Assembly (NCBI RefSeq): GCF_007828955.1
Contig: NZ_VIVR01000001.1
Coordinates: 1,922,001 to 1,986,000, forward strand
Source: Kitasatospora atroaurantiaca
GTDB lineage: Bacteria > Actinomycetota > Actinomycetes > Streptomycetales > Streptomycetaceae
Reading direction: 5' to 3'
Length of the DNA: 64,000 nucleotides
Under the pieces are notes generated by a model. The model was not told where the DNA came from, searched no databases, and saw only the letters and a list, made by a program, of their open reading frames with translations. The position numbers and the translations under genes were made by a program. Positions 16,869-25,700 of the stretch are shown here, piece by piece (position 1 is the stretch's first letter; the number at the start of each line of letters is the position of its first letter).

Positions 16869-17915
16869 GTGCCGAACGGCCGCATATCGAGACGGCGTAC
16901 CGTCGCCCTGTCCGCCGCCGGCGTGCTCATCGTGGGCTGCGCCGTGCTGACCGGCGCCTCGGGATCGGGGAGCGGCGACGGGAAGGCGGCCCCGGTGGCG
17001 GCCGACTCGGTGGCCTCCGACGCGACGGCGACCGCCGGCTCCGAGGCTGCCCCGTCCGGCTCAGCCTCGGCCCGCGCCATCACCTCCGCCTCGCCCGCCG
17101 CGTCCGCCTCGGGCTCCCCGTCCGCTTCGGCTTCGGGCACCGCCTCCCCCGGCACCTCGGCGGCAGCCGCACCGCCGCACACCACGGCGAAGCTGTCGCC
17201 CCCCGCCGTCTTCAGCGGCCAGGCCTTCGACACCTGCACCGCGCCCGCCCTCGCCACCATGAACGCCTGGCACCAGGCCTCCCCCTACGGCGCTGCCGCC
17301 GTCTACATCGGGGGCAAGAACCGCGGCTGCGCCCAGCCCCAGCTGACCTCGGGCTGGGTACGGTCCGTCAGCGCCGCCGGCTGGCGGCTGATCCCGCTGT
17401 ACGTCGGCGCCCAGCCGCCGTGCCAGACCGGCAGCAGCCCGGAGAAGATCACCGCCGACAACGCCTCGACGCTGGGAGCCTCCGACGGCGCCGACGCGGT
17501 GGCGAAGGCCTCCGCGCTGGGCATGCGCTCCGGCAGCGCCCTCTATCTGGACATGGAGGCCTACGACAGCGGCAACACCGCCTGCGCGCAGACCGTGCTG
17601 ACCTACGTCCAGGCCTGGGACCGTGCGGTGCACGCCGCCGGCTACTGGGCCGGCTTCTACGGCTTCGCCGGCTCCAGCGCCGCCGGCATCGCCCGGGCCG
17701 CCGGCCAGTCCGCCGCCGACCTGCCGGACGCCCTCTGGTACGCCAAGTACGACGGCGCCGCGGACACCACCACGAGCTTCCCCTTCGCGGCCGGCCTGTG
17801 GACCGGCCACCGCCGCGGCCACCAGTACCAGGTCAACCAGAAGGAGACCTACGGGGGCGCCGCCCTCACCGTGGACCGCAACGCCTGGGACGGCCCCGTC
17901 GCCCAGGTCGGCTGA
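16869..17915 (+). CDS. Secreted DUF1906 (Rv2525c-like glycoside hydrolase-like) protein
   Basis: The 348-residue protein starts at a GTG with SRRRTVALSAAGVLIVGC: a twin-arginine-like signal and a lipobox-like IVGC, so it may be a Tat-exported lipoprotein. A Ser/Ala/Gly-rich linker (about residues 30-105) leads to a DUF1906 domain from about residue 115: FDTCTAPALATMNAW, AAVYIGG, LIPLYVGAQ, and LYLDMEAYD, where the acidic pair corresponds to the GH25-like active site. The family is thought to act on cell-wall glycans. It stands alone with its own upstream region. Confidence 0.88.
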   Translation: MPNGRISRRRTVALSAAGVLIVGCAVLTGASGSGSGDGKAAPVAADSVASDATATAGSEAAPSGSASARAITSASPAASASGSPSASASGTASPGTSAAAAPPHTTAKLSPPAVFSGQAFDTCTAPALATMNAWHQASPYGAAAVYIGGKNRGCAQPQLTSGWVRSVSAAGWRLIPLYVGAQPPCQTGSSPEKITADNASTLGASDGADAVAKASALGMRSGSALYLDMEAYDSGNTACAQTVLTYVQAWDRAVHAAGYWAGFYGFAGSSAAGIARAAGQSAADLPDALWYAKYDGAADTTTSFPFAAGLWTGHRRGHQYQVNQKETYGGAALTVDRNAWDGPVAQVG

Positions 17916-17969
17916 CCATCAGCTTGGCTGCGGGCCGCCGCCCTCACCGAGGTACGCCGCCGGCCCCGC

Positions 17970-19391
17970 TCAGAAGCCCTTGTAGAGCGGGGTCGGAATG
18001 GTGAAGGGGACGGAGGTCCGCTCGGACTCGCTACCGGTCGGGTCCACCGCGAAGACCTTGACGACGTGATCCCCCTCCAGCCAGGACCCGTCCGACTGCC
18101 ACATCCAGCTACCGTCGGCAGCGACGTCACTCGCCCCCAGACGCTTGCCGTTCTCCCAGAGCTCGACCCTCACGGCGCCCCAGGCGGACCCCATGAAACC
18201 CACAGCCGCCGGCGGCACCATCTGGTAGGGCACCGGCGCCGACACCACCGGCGCGGGGAGCGTGTTCAGAATGGTGAAGGGCACCGTGGTCCGCTCGGAC
18301 TCGCCACCGGTCGAATCCACCGCGAAGACCTTGACGACGTGATCCCCCATGGCCCAGGGCTTGCCCGGCGCCCAGCCCCAGCTGCCGTCGGCAGCGACGT
18401 TGCTCCACCCCAGGCGCTTGCCGTTCTCCCAGAAGCTCACCTTTGCGGCGCCGCGCGCGGACCCCACGAAGCGCATAACGGCTCCCGGCACCTGCTGGTT
18501 GGCCCCCGGCACCGAAACCACCGGCGGAGCAAGCGGCCCGCCCTCCCCCAGAGCGGTGGCCGCAAGGTAGTCGTTGATGGCGGATCTGTCGCCGTGGGGG
18601 TCCTCATAGCCGTTCCGGACCAGGCCTATACGCGGAGCGATTCCGTCGATGAGGAAGTTGATGAGCCCCATGATGATGGGAACATTTCGCCCGGCCACCT
18701 CGGCGTGATTGGTCACAAAGGGGGATTCCGTGAAGACGAAATTAAAATTGGCGTAGTTCTGGAAAAGACCCAGATAGGGCTCGATCTGCTGGTGGTACTG
18801 CGAATCGGCAGGCGAGGAGAACAGGTAGACGTTGGCCCCGGCGTTGGCCCCTCCGACCACCAGGTCAGGCAGGATTCCGTCAAGGATTCTGATGTTCTCG
18901 TCGGAGACCGCCTCCCCCGTCATGAATCGGGCGGTACGGGGGTGCACCTCCCTCACATAAGTCCCGATCGCGAACTGGGGGGCGATGGCCACCATATTCT
19001 TGAAGCCGTACCTCAGCCCGAAATACAGCGCGGCACTGGCGCCTTTCGAGCTGCCGAGCAACGTGCAGTCGGCGGGAGTCAGAGAGAGGGCGTTCATGAA
19101 GCGCGCAATGAGTGAGGTGACGGATGCCTCGATGGAGAAATCCATCCCCTTGCACAGGTAGTAGCTGTTCTCCCCGTCGAATCGGTCGCGGATCCACAGG
19201 ACATTCGCTCGAAGGTTGTCCAGAACGCCGTTCGACCATCCGAAGTCTTCGGGTGCGGAGAAATTCGCGAAGACTATCACCAGGTGCCGGTTGCCATTCC
19301 TGGCGTTGAAGAACCGGTACTCGACGGGAAACTTCTCGGAGGCTTCCACGCCGCTGAACCTGTGGCGCTTGGTGGAGGCTGCGTTAGACAT
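17970..19391 (-). CDS. Alpha/beta hydrolase-like protein with two C-terminal Ig-like repeats
   Basis: 473 residues. The N-terminal 290 or so form an alpha/beta hydrolase-like domain with GSSKG at 113-117 (Ser115 as the nucleophile) and a later TNHAEV segment that may hold the His. The general pattern recalls the accessory-Sec Asp2 and capsule-related XcbB/CpsF proteins, but this link is tentative. The last 180 residues are two Ig-like modules about 91 residues apart, each with WENGKRLG, VAADGSW and GDHVVKVFAVD. There is no signal peptide. The N-terminal half is less GC-rich than its surroundings (for example around 18720-18760), suggesting transfer. The ATG at 19391 is preferred over the longer open frame. 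Confidence 0.7.
   Translation of the reverse strand: MSNAASTKRHRFSGVEASEKFPVEYRFFNARNGNRHLVIVFANFSAPEDFGWSNGVLDNLRANVLWIRDRFDGENSYYLCKGMDFSIEASVTSLIARFMNALSLTPADCTLLGSSKGASAALYFGLRYGFKNMVAIAPQFAIGTYVREVHPRTARFMTGEAVSDENIRILDGILPDLVVGGANAGANVYLFSSPADSQYHQQIEPYLGLFQNYANFNFVFTESPFVTNHAEVAGRNVPIIMGLINFLIDGIAPRIGLVRNGYEDPHGDRSAINDYLAATALGEGGPLAPPVVSVPGANQQVPGAVMRFVGSARGAAKVSFWENGKRLGWSNVAADGSWGWAPGKPWAMGDHVVKVFAVDSTGGESERTTVPFTILNTLPAPVVSAPVPYQMVPPAAVGFMGSAWGAVRVELWENGKRLGASDVAADGSWMWQSDGSWLEGDHVVKVFAVDPTGSESERTSVPFTIPTPLYKGF
17998..18348. repeat. Direct DNA repeat encoding the two Ig-like modules
   Basis: The segment at 17998-18075 recurs at 18271-18348, offset by 273 bp (91 codons), with few differences. 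This points to a recent in-frame duplication. Confidence 0.75.
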
Positions 19392-19557
19392 GTATGGAAT
19401 CCATCTGATGTGAGCCTTCGGACTCGAGCGATGCGTGCCGGGCACCCGTGGTCCTGCGTGATCATGTCTACTGTTCGGGCAGAATGATCATACGGAGAGT
19501 CACGAACGGGGCCTACGATACGACATTCCTCGCCTGGCGGTCCGGCAAGTCCGGGGC

Positions 19558-20553
19558 TCACAGGTTCTCGGGGAAGTGGCAGGCGACCTTGTGGCCCGGC
19601 TTGAGTTCGCGCAGCGGCGGCTCGACCTCACGGCAGATCTGCTGGGCCTTCCAGCAGCGCGTGTGGAAGCGGCAGGCAGGCGGCGGTTTGATCGGTGACG
19701 GGACGTCGCCCGTCAGCAGGATCCGCTCGCGCCGCTCCCGGCGCTCGGGGTCCGGCACGGGGACGGCCGACATCAGGGCCACCGTGTAGGGGTGCATCGG
19801 ACCGGCGTAGACGGACTCGCGCCCGCCGATCTCGACGATCTTGCCGAGGTACATCACCGCGACCCGGTCCGACACGTGCCGGACCACCGAGAGGTCGTGC
19901 GCGATGATCAGGTACGTCAGCCCGAGCTCGCTCTGCAGGTCGTCCAGCAGGTTGACCACCTGCGCCTGGATCGAGACGTCCAGTGCCGAGACCGGCTCGT
20001 CCGCCACGATCATCTTCGGGCGCAGCGCCAGCGCGCGGGCCACACCGATCCGCTGCCGCTGGCCGCCGGAGAACTCGTGCGGGTAGCGGTTGTAGTGCTC
20101 GGGGCTCAGACCGCAGAGCTCCAGCAGGTCCTGCACGGCCTTCTTGACGCCGTGCTCGGTCTGCACCTTCTGCAGCCGGAACGGCGCACCCACGATGGTC
20201 CCGACGGTGTGCCGGGGGTTCAGCGAGGAGTACGGGTCCTGGAAGATCATCTGGATGTCCCGGCGCAGCGGCCGCATCGCGCCCCGGGAGAGGTGGGTGA
20301 TGTCCCGGCCCTCGAACTCGATCCGCCCCCCGGTGGGCTCCTCCAGCCGGACGATCAGCCGCCCGGTGGTGGTCTTGCCGCAGCCGGACTCGCCGACGAC
20401 ACCCAGCGTCTCCCCGGAGTGCACGGTGAAGTCGATCCCGTCCACGGCGTGGACGGCAGCCACCTGGCGGCGCATCAGCCCCTGGGTGATCGGGAAGTGC
20501 TTGGTCAGACCGGTCACCTTGAGGAGCTCTTCGGTGCTCTCCACGGTGGTCAT
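19558..20553 (-). CDS. Peptide/nickel ABC importer ATP-binding protein (DppF/OppF type)
   Basis: The 331-residue protein has Walker [10 protein letters not shown], signature SGGQRQR, Walker B IVADEP and the His-loop IIAHD. The C-terminal extension ends in a cysteine-containing [14 protein letters not shown] segment typical of oligopeptide ATPases. With the DppD-like protein it would form the ATPase pair of the importer. It is the last gene of the five-gene operon, 39 bp after the previous stop. Confidence 0.93.
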   Translation of the reverse strand: MTTVESTEELLKVTGLTKHFPITQGLMRRQVAAVHAVDGIDFTVHSGETLGVVGESGCGKTTTGRLIVRLEEPTGGRIEFEGRDITHLSRGAMRPLRRDIQMIFQDPYSSLNPRHTVGTIVGAPFRLQKVQTEHGVKKAVQDLLELCGLSPEHYNRYPHEFSGGQRQRIGVARALALRPKMIVADEPVSALDVSIQAQVVNLLDDLQSELGLTYLIIAHDLSVVRHVSDRVAVMYLGKIVEIGGRESVYAGPMHPYTVALMSAVPVPDPERRERRERILLTGDVPSPIKPPPACRFHTRCWKAQQICREVEPPLRELKPGHKVACHFPENL

Positions 20554-20592
20554 GGTGGTCAGCTCCTACGGGTCGGCTCCTGCAGAGCGGCC

Positions 20593-21653
<1,061 letters not shown>

Positions 21654-21657
<4 letters not shown>

Positions 21658-22664
21658 CGGTACCTCACCCGCGGGTCGAGGGCGACGTACAGGATGTCCA
21701 CCACCAGGTTGGCGACCACGATGAAGAGGGCCGCCAGGGTGGTCACCGCCATGATCTTGGGCAGGTCGTTCTCGGTGATCGCCTGGACCGCGTACTGGCC
21801 CACGCCGGGCAGCGAGAAGGCGGTCTCGGTGAGCACCGCGCCGCCGAGCAGCAGCCCGAGGTCGAGGCCGAAGATGGTGATGATCGGGGTGAGCGCGGCG
21901 CGCAGGCCGTGCCGGACCACCACCTGGCGCTCGGTCAGGCCCTTGGCCCGTGCGGTGCGGATGTAGTCCTCGCTCATCGTCTCCAACATGCCCGCACGGG
22001 TGAGCCGGGCGTAGAGCGCCGAGTACAGGAAGGCGAGGGTGACCCAGGGCAGGACGAGGTTCTTCGCCCACTCCAGCGGGTTCTCGCTGAAGCCGACGTA
22101 GTGCAGGTTCGCGAAGATCGGCCACTTGTAGCTGAACAGCGCCAGCGAGATCAGCGCCGTGAAGAAGATCGGCAGGGAGACGCCGGCCAGCGCGATGCCC
22201 ATCGAGAACCGGTCGAAGAACGAGCCGCGCTTGAGGGCGGAGAGCACGCCGATCGCCACTCCGGTGACGAGCCAGAGGAGCGCCGCGCCGATGGCCAGCG
22301 AGAGGGTCACCGGGATCCGCGAGGTGATCTGCGGCCAGACCGGCAGGTGGGACTTGAAGGAGTAGCCGAAGCAGGGGACGTCGCAGTGCGAGGCGTCGGG
22401 GCCGAACTGGAAGGTACGGCCGGCCACGATGCCGTGCACGAAGTGCCAGTACTGCACGTAGAGCGGCTGGTCGAAGCCGAGGTTCTTCTCCACGGCGGCC
22501 AGCGCCTCCGGGCTGGGGTCGCGGCCGACGTACTGGGCGGCGAGCTGGGTGCTGCTCTCGCCGGCCAGCCGGGGCACCAGGAAGAAGATCGCAAAGGTGA
22601 TCGCCGTCACGATGACCAGCAGCAGCACCGCCGCGATGAGGCGGCGGACGATGTACGCGCCCAC
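21654..22664 (-). CDS. Peptide ABC importer permease (DppB type)
   Basis: 336 residues with an N-terminal helix (YIVRRLIAAVLLLVIVTAITF), a large periplasmic loop, then about five more helices. The EAA-type motif EDYIRTARAKGLTERQVVVRHGLRAAL contacts the ATPases. The end (DILYVALDPRVRY) is diagnostic of DppB/OppB proteins. The start is a GTG. Confidence 0.93.
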
Positions 22665-22676
22665 GACGCCGGCCCG

Positions 22677-22698
22677 GCCCCCGCCCGTGGGCGGGGGC
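22677..22698 (-). terminator. Intra-operon hairpin after the substrate-binding protein gene
   Basis: Perfect 10-bp GC-only arms (22677-22686 and 22689-22698) between the binding-protein stop and the DppB start. Such hairpins commonly stabilise or attenuate so that the binding protein is made in excess. Confidence 0.6.
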
Positions 22699-22753
22699 TG
22701 CGGCCTTCACCTCCTGTCGGGCTCACTCGGTGCCGATGTTCTTGCCCAGTGCC

Positions 22754-24526
22754 TTACTTGGTGCCGATGTTGAGGTAGTCGTACATGCCGTACGCCGGCG
22801 TCACGAACACGTTGGTGGCGCTGTCCGGCCGGTACAGCGGGTCCTTGCGGTACAGCAGCGGCACCAGCGGTGCCTTCTCCATGGCCGCCTTGTCGATGTC
22901 GCCCCAGGCCTTCACCCGCGCCGCGGAGTCGGTGTTGCCGATCGCCGCGGACAGCATCTGGTTGATCGCCGGGTCGTTCAGCTCGGACAGGTTGCTGTTG
23001 CCCGAGGCCTTGATGGTCTTGCCGTCGATGATCTGCTCCAGGAAGCCGTAGCCGGTCGGCCAGTCGGCGGCCCAGGCCATCATCATCAGGCCGATGCCGT
23101 GCGAGTGGACGAAGGCCGGAGCACCGGCGTTGTCGGTGAAGTACTTGCCGGACGGGTACTGCTGGATCGAGACGTTGATCCCGACCAGCTTCAGCGAGGC
23201 CTGTACGGCCTGCGCCAGCGCGATCTCGTTGGGCCGGTCGGACCGGGCGGACAGGTTGGTGGAGAAACCGCCCGGCTGTCCGCACTGGGCGAGTTGTGCC
23301 TTGGCTGCCGCGAGGCCGTCCGGGGAGTTGGCACCCTTGTGGTCGGTGGTCGCGTACTGGTCGTACGGGACGTAGCCGCTCACGGTGGGCACCAGGATGG
23401 TGGTCGCGATGTCGCCGTGCACGTCGCCGCCGGTCGCGGTCTGGGCCGACAGCCGGTCGATCGCGTACTCGACCGCCTTCCGGCAGGCCGGGTTGTCGAA
23501 CGGCGGTACGGCGGTGGAGATCGCCACATAGGCGAGTGCACCGCTCTGGGCGTCGTCGATGTGGGCCTTCTGCGTCGAGTTGCTGAGGGCGGTGGCCTGG
23601 GTGGCGGCCGCGATCCCCGCGCCCGCGAGGTCGAGCGTGGCGTTACCGGCGATCAGGTTCTGGTCGACGGTGGTCTGGGCGATGTTGAACTGGACCACGA
23701 TCTTGTCGGGGTACTGCTTGCGGATCGGGTCGCTGTCGGCGCTCCAGTTCGGGTTCCTGACCAGCGTGGCGCCGACGCCGTCCTGGTAGCTCTGGAACAT
23801 GTACGAGCCGGAGGAGACCACGTTCTTCACGTAGTCCGCACCGGTGTCCTTGGCCTGCGGGACGGGAGCCGACTGGGGGTTCGCGACCAGGTAGTCGAAG
23901 TCGGCGAACGGCTGGCTCAGATGGAAGACGATGGTGGTGTCGTCCGGGGTCTCGATGGAGTTGAGCCCACCGGTCTTGTCCTGGTAAGGGCCTTGGTACT
24001 TGGGCGAGTTGTCGACCAGGTACTGGCTGAAGTAGGTCGGCCCGTTGGACAGCACCGCAGGCGCGAAGTTGCTGCGCTCGATGGCGTACTTCACGTCCTT
24101 GGTGGTGATGGGCGAGCCGTCGGAGTACTTCAGGCCGGGGCGGATGTGGTACGTCCAGATCTTGCCGCCGTCGCTCGGCGTACCGAGGCCGCTCGCCAGG
24201 TCGGGCACCAGCTTGAGGCCGTCCTGTCCGGGCGCGGGCTGGAAGGTGGTCAGGGCACGCGCGTACAGCCGGGAGAAGTCCCACATGAAGGCGTAGTAGG
24301 TGTTGCCCGGGTCCATCGAGTCCGGCGTGCTGGACAGCTGGTAGGTGACCGTCCCGCCCTGGTGGGTGGAGGCGTTGACCACGCCGTTGAGGCCGGCATT
24401 GTAGGTCGCGCCCACGGCATGGACGCCGGCGGCGCTCGTCGAACTCTTGCCGGACGAACAGGCGGTGGCGGCGAGCAGCAGGGCTGCGGCGCCCGCGAGG
24501 ACGGAGGTTGTTCGTGATCTCCTCAT
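22754..24526 (-). CDS. Peptide ABC transporter substrate-binding lipoprotein (SBP family 5)
   Basis: 590 residues with a lipoprotein signal ending LLLAATACSS (lipidated Cys near residue 23). The family 5 fold follows: TVTYQLSSTPDSMDPG, the WTYHIRPGLKYSDGSPITTKDVKYAIERS signature, and the paired lobes to the end. The ATG at 24526 has GGGAG about 8 bases upstream and is preferred to a GTG 18 bp earlier. The ligand is probably a peptide. Confidence 0.92.
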   Translation of the reverse strand: MRRSRTTSVLAGAAALLLAATACSSGKSSTSAAGVHAVGATYNAGLNGVVNASTHQGGTVTYQLSSTPDSMDPGNTYYAFMWDFSRLYARALTTFQPAPGQDGLKLVPDLASGLGTPSDGGKIWTYHIRPGLKYSDGSPITTKDVKYAIERSNFAPAVLSNGPTYFSQYLVDNSPKYQGPYQDKTGGLNSIETPDDTTIVFHLSQPFADFDYLVANPQSAPVPQAKDTGADYVKNVVSSGSYMFQSYQDGVGATLVRNPNWSADSDPIRKQYPDKIVVQFNIAQTTVDQNLIAGNATLDLAGAGIAAATQATALSNSTQKAHIDDAQSGALAYVAISTAVPPFDNPACRKAVEYAIDRLSAQTATGGDVHGDIATTILVPTVSGYVPYDQYATTDHKGANSPDGLAAAKAQLAQCGQPGGFSTNLSARSDRPNEIALAQAVQASLKLVGINVSIQQYPSGKYFTDNAGAPAFVHSHGIGLMMMAWAADWPTGYGFLEQIIDGKTIKASGNSNLSELNDPAINQMLSAAIGNTDSAARVKAWGDIDKAAMEKAPLVPLLYRKDPLYRPDSATNVFVTPAYGMYDYLNIGTK

Positions 24527-24569
24527 GGTGGATCGCTCCCTCACGGCGACGGAGAAGCGGGCCCGCGCA

Positions 24570-25565
24570 TCAGTTGCTCCGCGGGTCCAGGGCGTCCCGG
24601 AGGCCGTCGCCGAGCAGGTTGAAGGCGAGGACCGTGATGAAGATCGCCAGACCGGGGACGATCATGAATTCCGGGTCCGCCTGGTAGAGGCCGACCGCCT
24701 GGCTCAGCATGCCGCCCCAGGACGCCTGCGGCGGCTGGATGCCCACCCCCAGGAAGCTCAGGCCCGCCTCGAACAGGATGTTGGTCGGGATCAGCAGCGT
24801 GGAGTACACGATGATCGGCGCGACCAGGTTGGGCAGCATCTCCTTGAACAGAATGTACGGGCCCCGGGCGCCCAGGCTGCGGGCCGCGTCGATGAACTCG
24901 CGCTCGCGCAGCGAGAGCGTCTGACCGCGGATGATCCGGCCCATGTAGGGCCAGTTGAAGAAGCCGATCACGAAGATCAGCACGCTGATATGGAGGGTCA
25001 GCCCGTGCAGTCCGAAGGCGCCGCCCTGCAGCGAGGCGGAGAGTGCGATCGCGAAGAGCAGCAGCGGGAAGGCCAGGAAGATGTCCATCAGCCGGCTGAT
25101 CACGGTGTCGATCCAGCCGCCGTAGTAGCCGGCGATCACCCCCATCACGGTGCCGATGGCGACCGACAGGATCGTCGCACCGAAGGCCACCGCCAGCGAC
25201 ACCCAGGCACCCTCGACGATCCGGGCCAGCAGATCACGTCCGAACTGCGGCTCCACGCCGAGCGGGTGGTCCCAACTGATCCCGCCCAGGGCGCCCTTGG
25301 GGCGGAGCAGGATCGGATCGATGAGGTTCTGGTGGAAGGCGTTCGGATCGAGGTTGAAGACCCACTCGATCGGCTTCGACAGCACGGCCAGCAGCATCAG
25401 GCAGATGACGACGATCCCACCCGCCACGGCGACCTTGTCACGCTTGAAGCGCATCCAGGCGATCTGGCCGAGCGAGCGGCCCTGGATCGCCTCCCCCATG
25501 CCGGACAGAACGGCCTCCGGCTGCGCCTCGGCAGCTGAGCCGGTGACATCCAAGGGCGTCGTCAT
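24570..25565 (-). CDS. Peptide ABC importer permease (DppC type)
   Basis: About 331 residues beginning MTTPLDVTG, with a cytoplasmic start, FKRDKVAVAGGIVVICLMLL, and HPLGVEPQFGRDLLARIVEGAWVSL, the DppC/OppC hallmark. The EAA motif is EFIDAARSLGARGPYILFKEMLPNL, and the end is GDGLRDALDPRSN. A GTG 9 bp upstream is an alternative start. It is the first gene of the operon, placed behind a TATAAT -10. Confidence 0.92.
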   Translation of the reverse strand: MTTPLDVTGSAAEAQPEAVLSGMGEAIQGRSLGQIAWMRFKRDKVAVAGGIVVICLMLLAVLSKPIEWVFNLDPNAFHQNLIDPILLRPKGALGGISWDHPLGVEPQFGRDLLARIVEGAWVSLAVAFGATILSVAIGTVMGVIAGYYGGWIDTVISRLMDIFLAFPLLLFAIALSASLQGGAFGLHGLTLHISVLIFVIGFFNWPYMGRIIRGQTLSLREREFIDAARSLGARGPYILFKEMLPNLVAPIIVYSTLLIPTNILFEAGLSFLGVGIQPPQASWGGMLSQAVGLYQADPEFMIVPGLAIFITVLAFNLLGDGLRDALDPRSN

Positions 25566-25615
25566 GTCGTGCACCCCCGGCCGAATGGTCCGGTCCCGAG
25601 CGAATGAAACGACTC

Positions 25616-25621
25616 ATTATA
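25616..25621 (-). promoter_or_regulatory. -10 box of the peptide ABC operon
   Basis: A perfect TATAAT on the minus strand in an AT-rich patch, about 50 bp before the dppC-like start. No strong -35 is seen at 17-18 bp. Confidence 0.5.
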
Positions 25622-25680
25622 CCTAAATGTCCGATTTCCGCCAGAATCCATTTCCCACTCGCGGCCCTGCTCCTCGCCCC

Positions 25681-25700
25681 GCCGCCTGCGTCGGGGCGGC
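25681..25700 (-). terminator. Terminator of the NHLP export operon
   Basis: 6-bp arms (25681-25686 and 25695-25700) with an 8-base loop, immediately after the stop of the last export gene. It separates this operon from the peptide importer operon. Confidence 0.45.
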
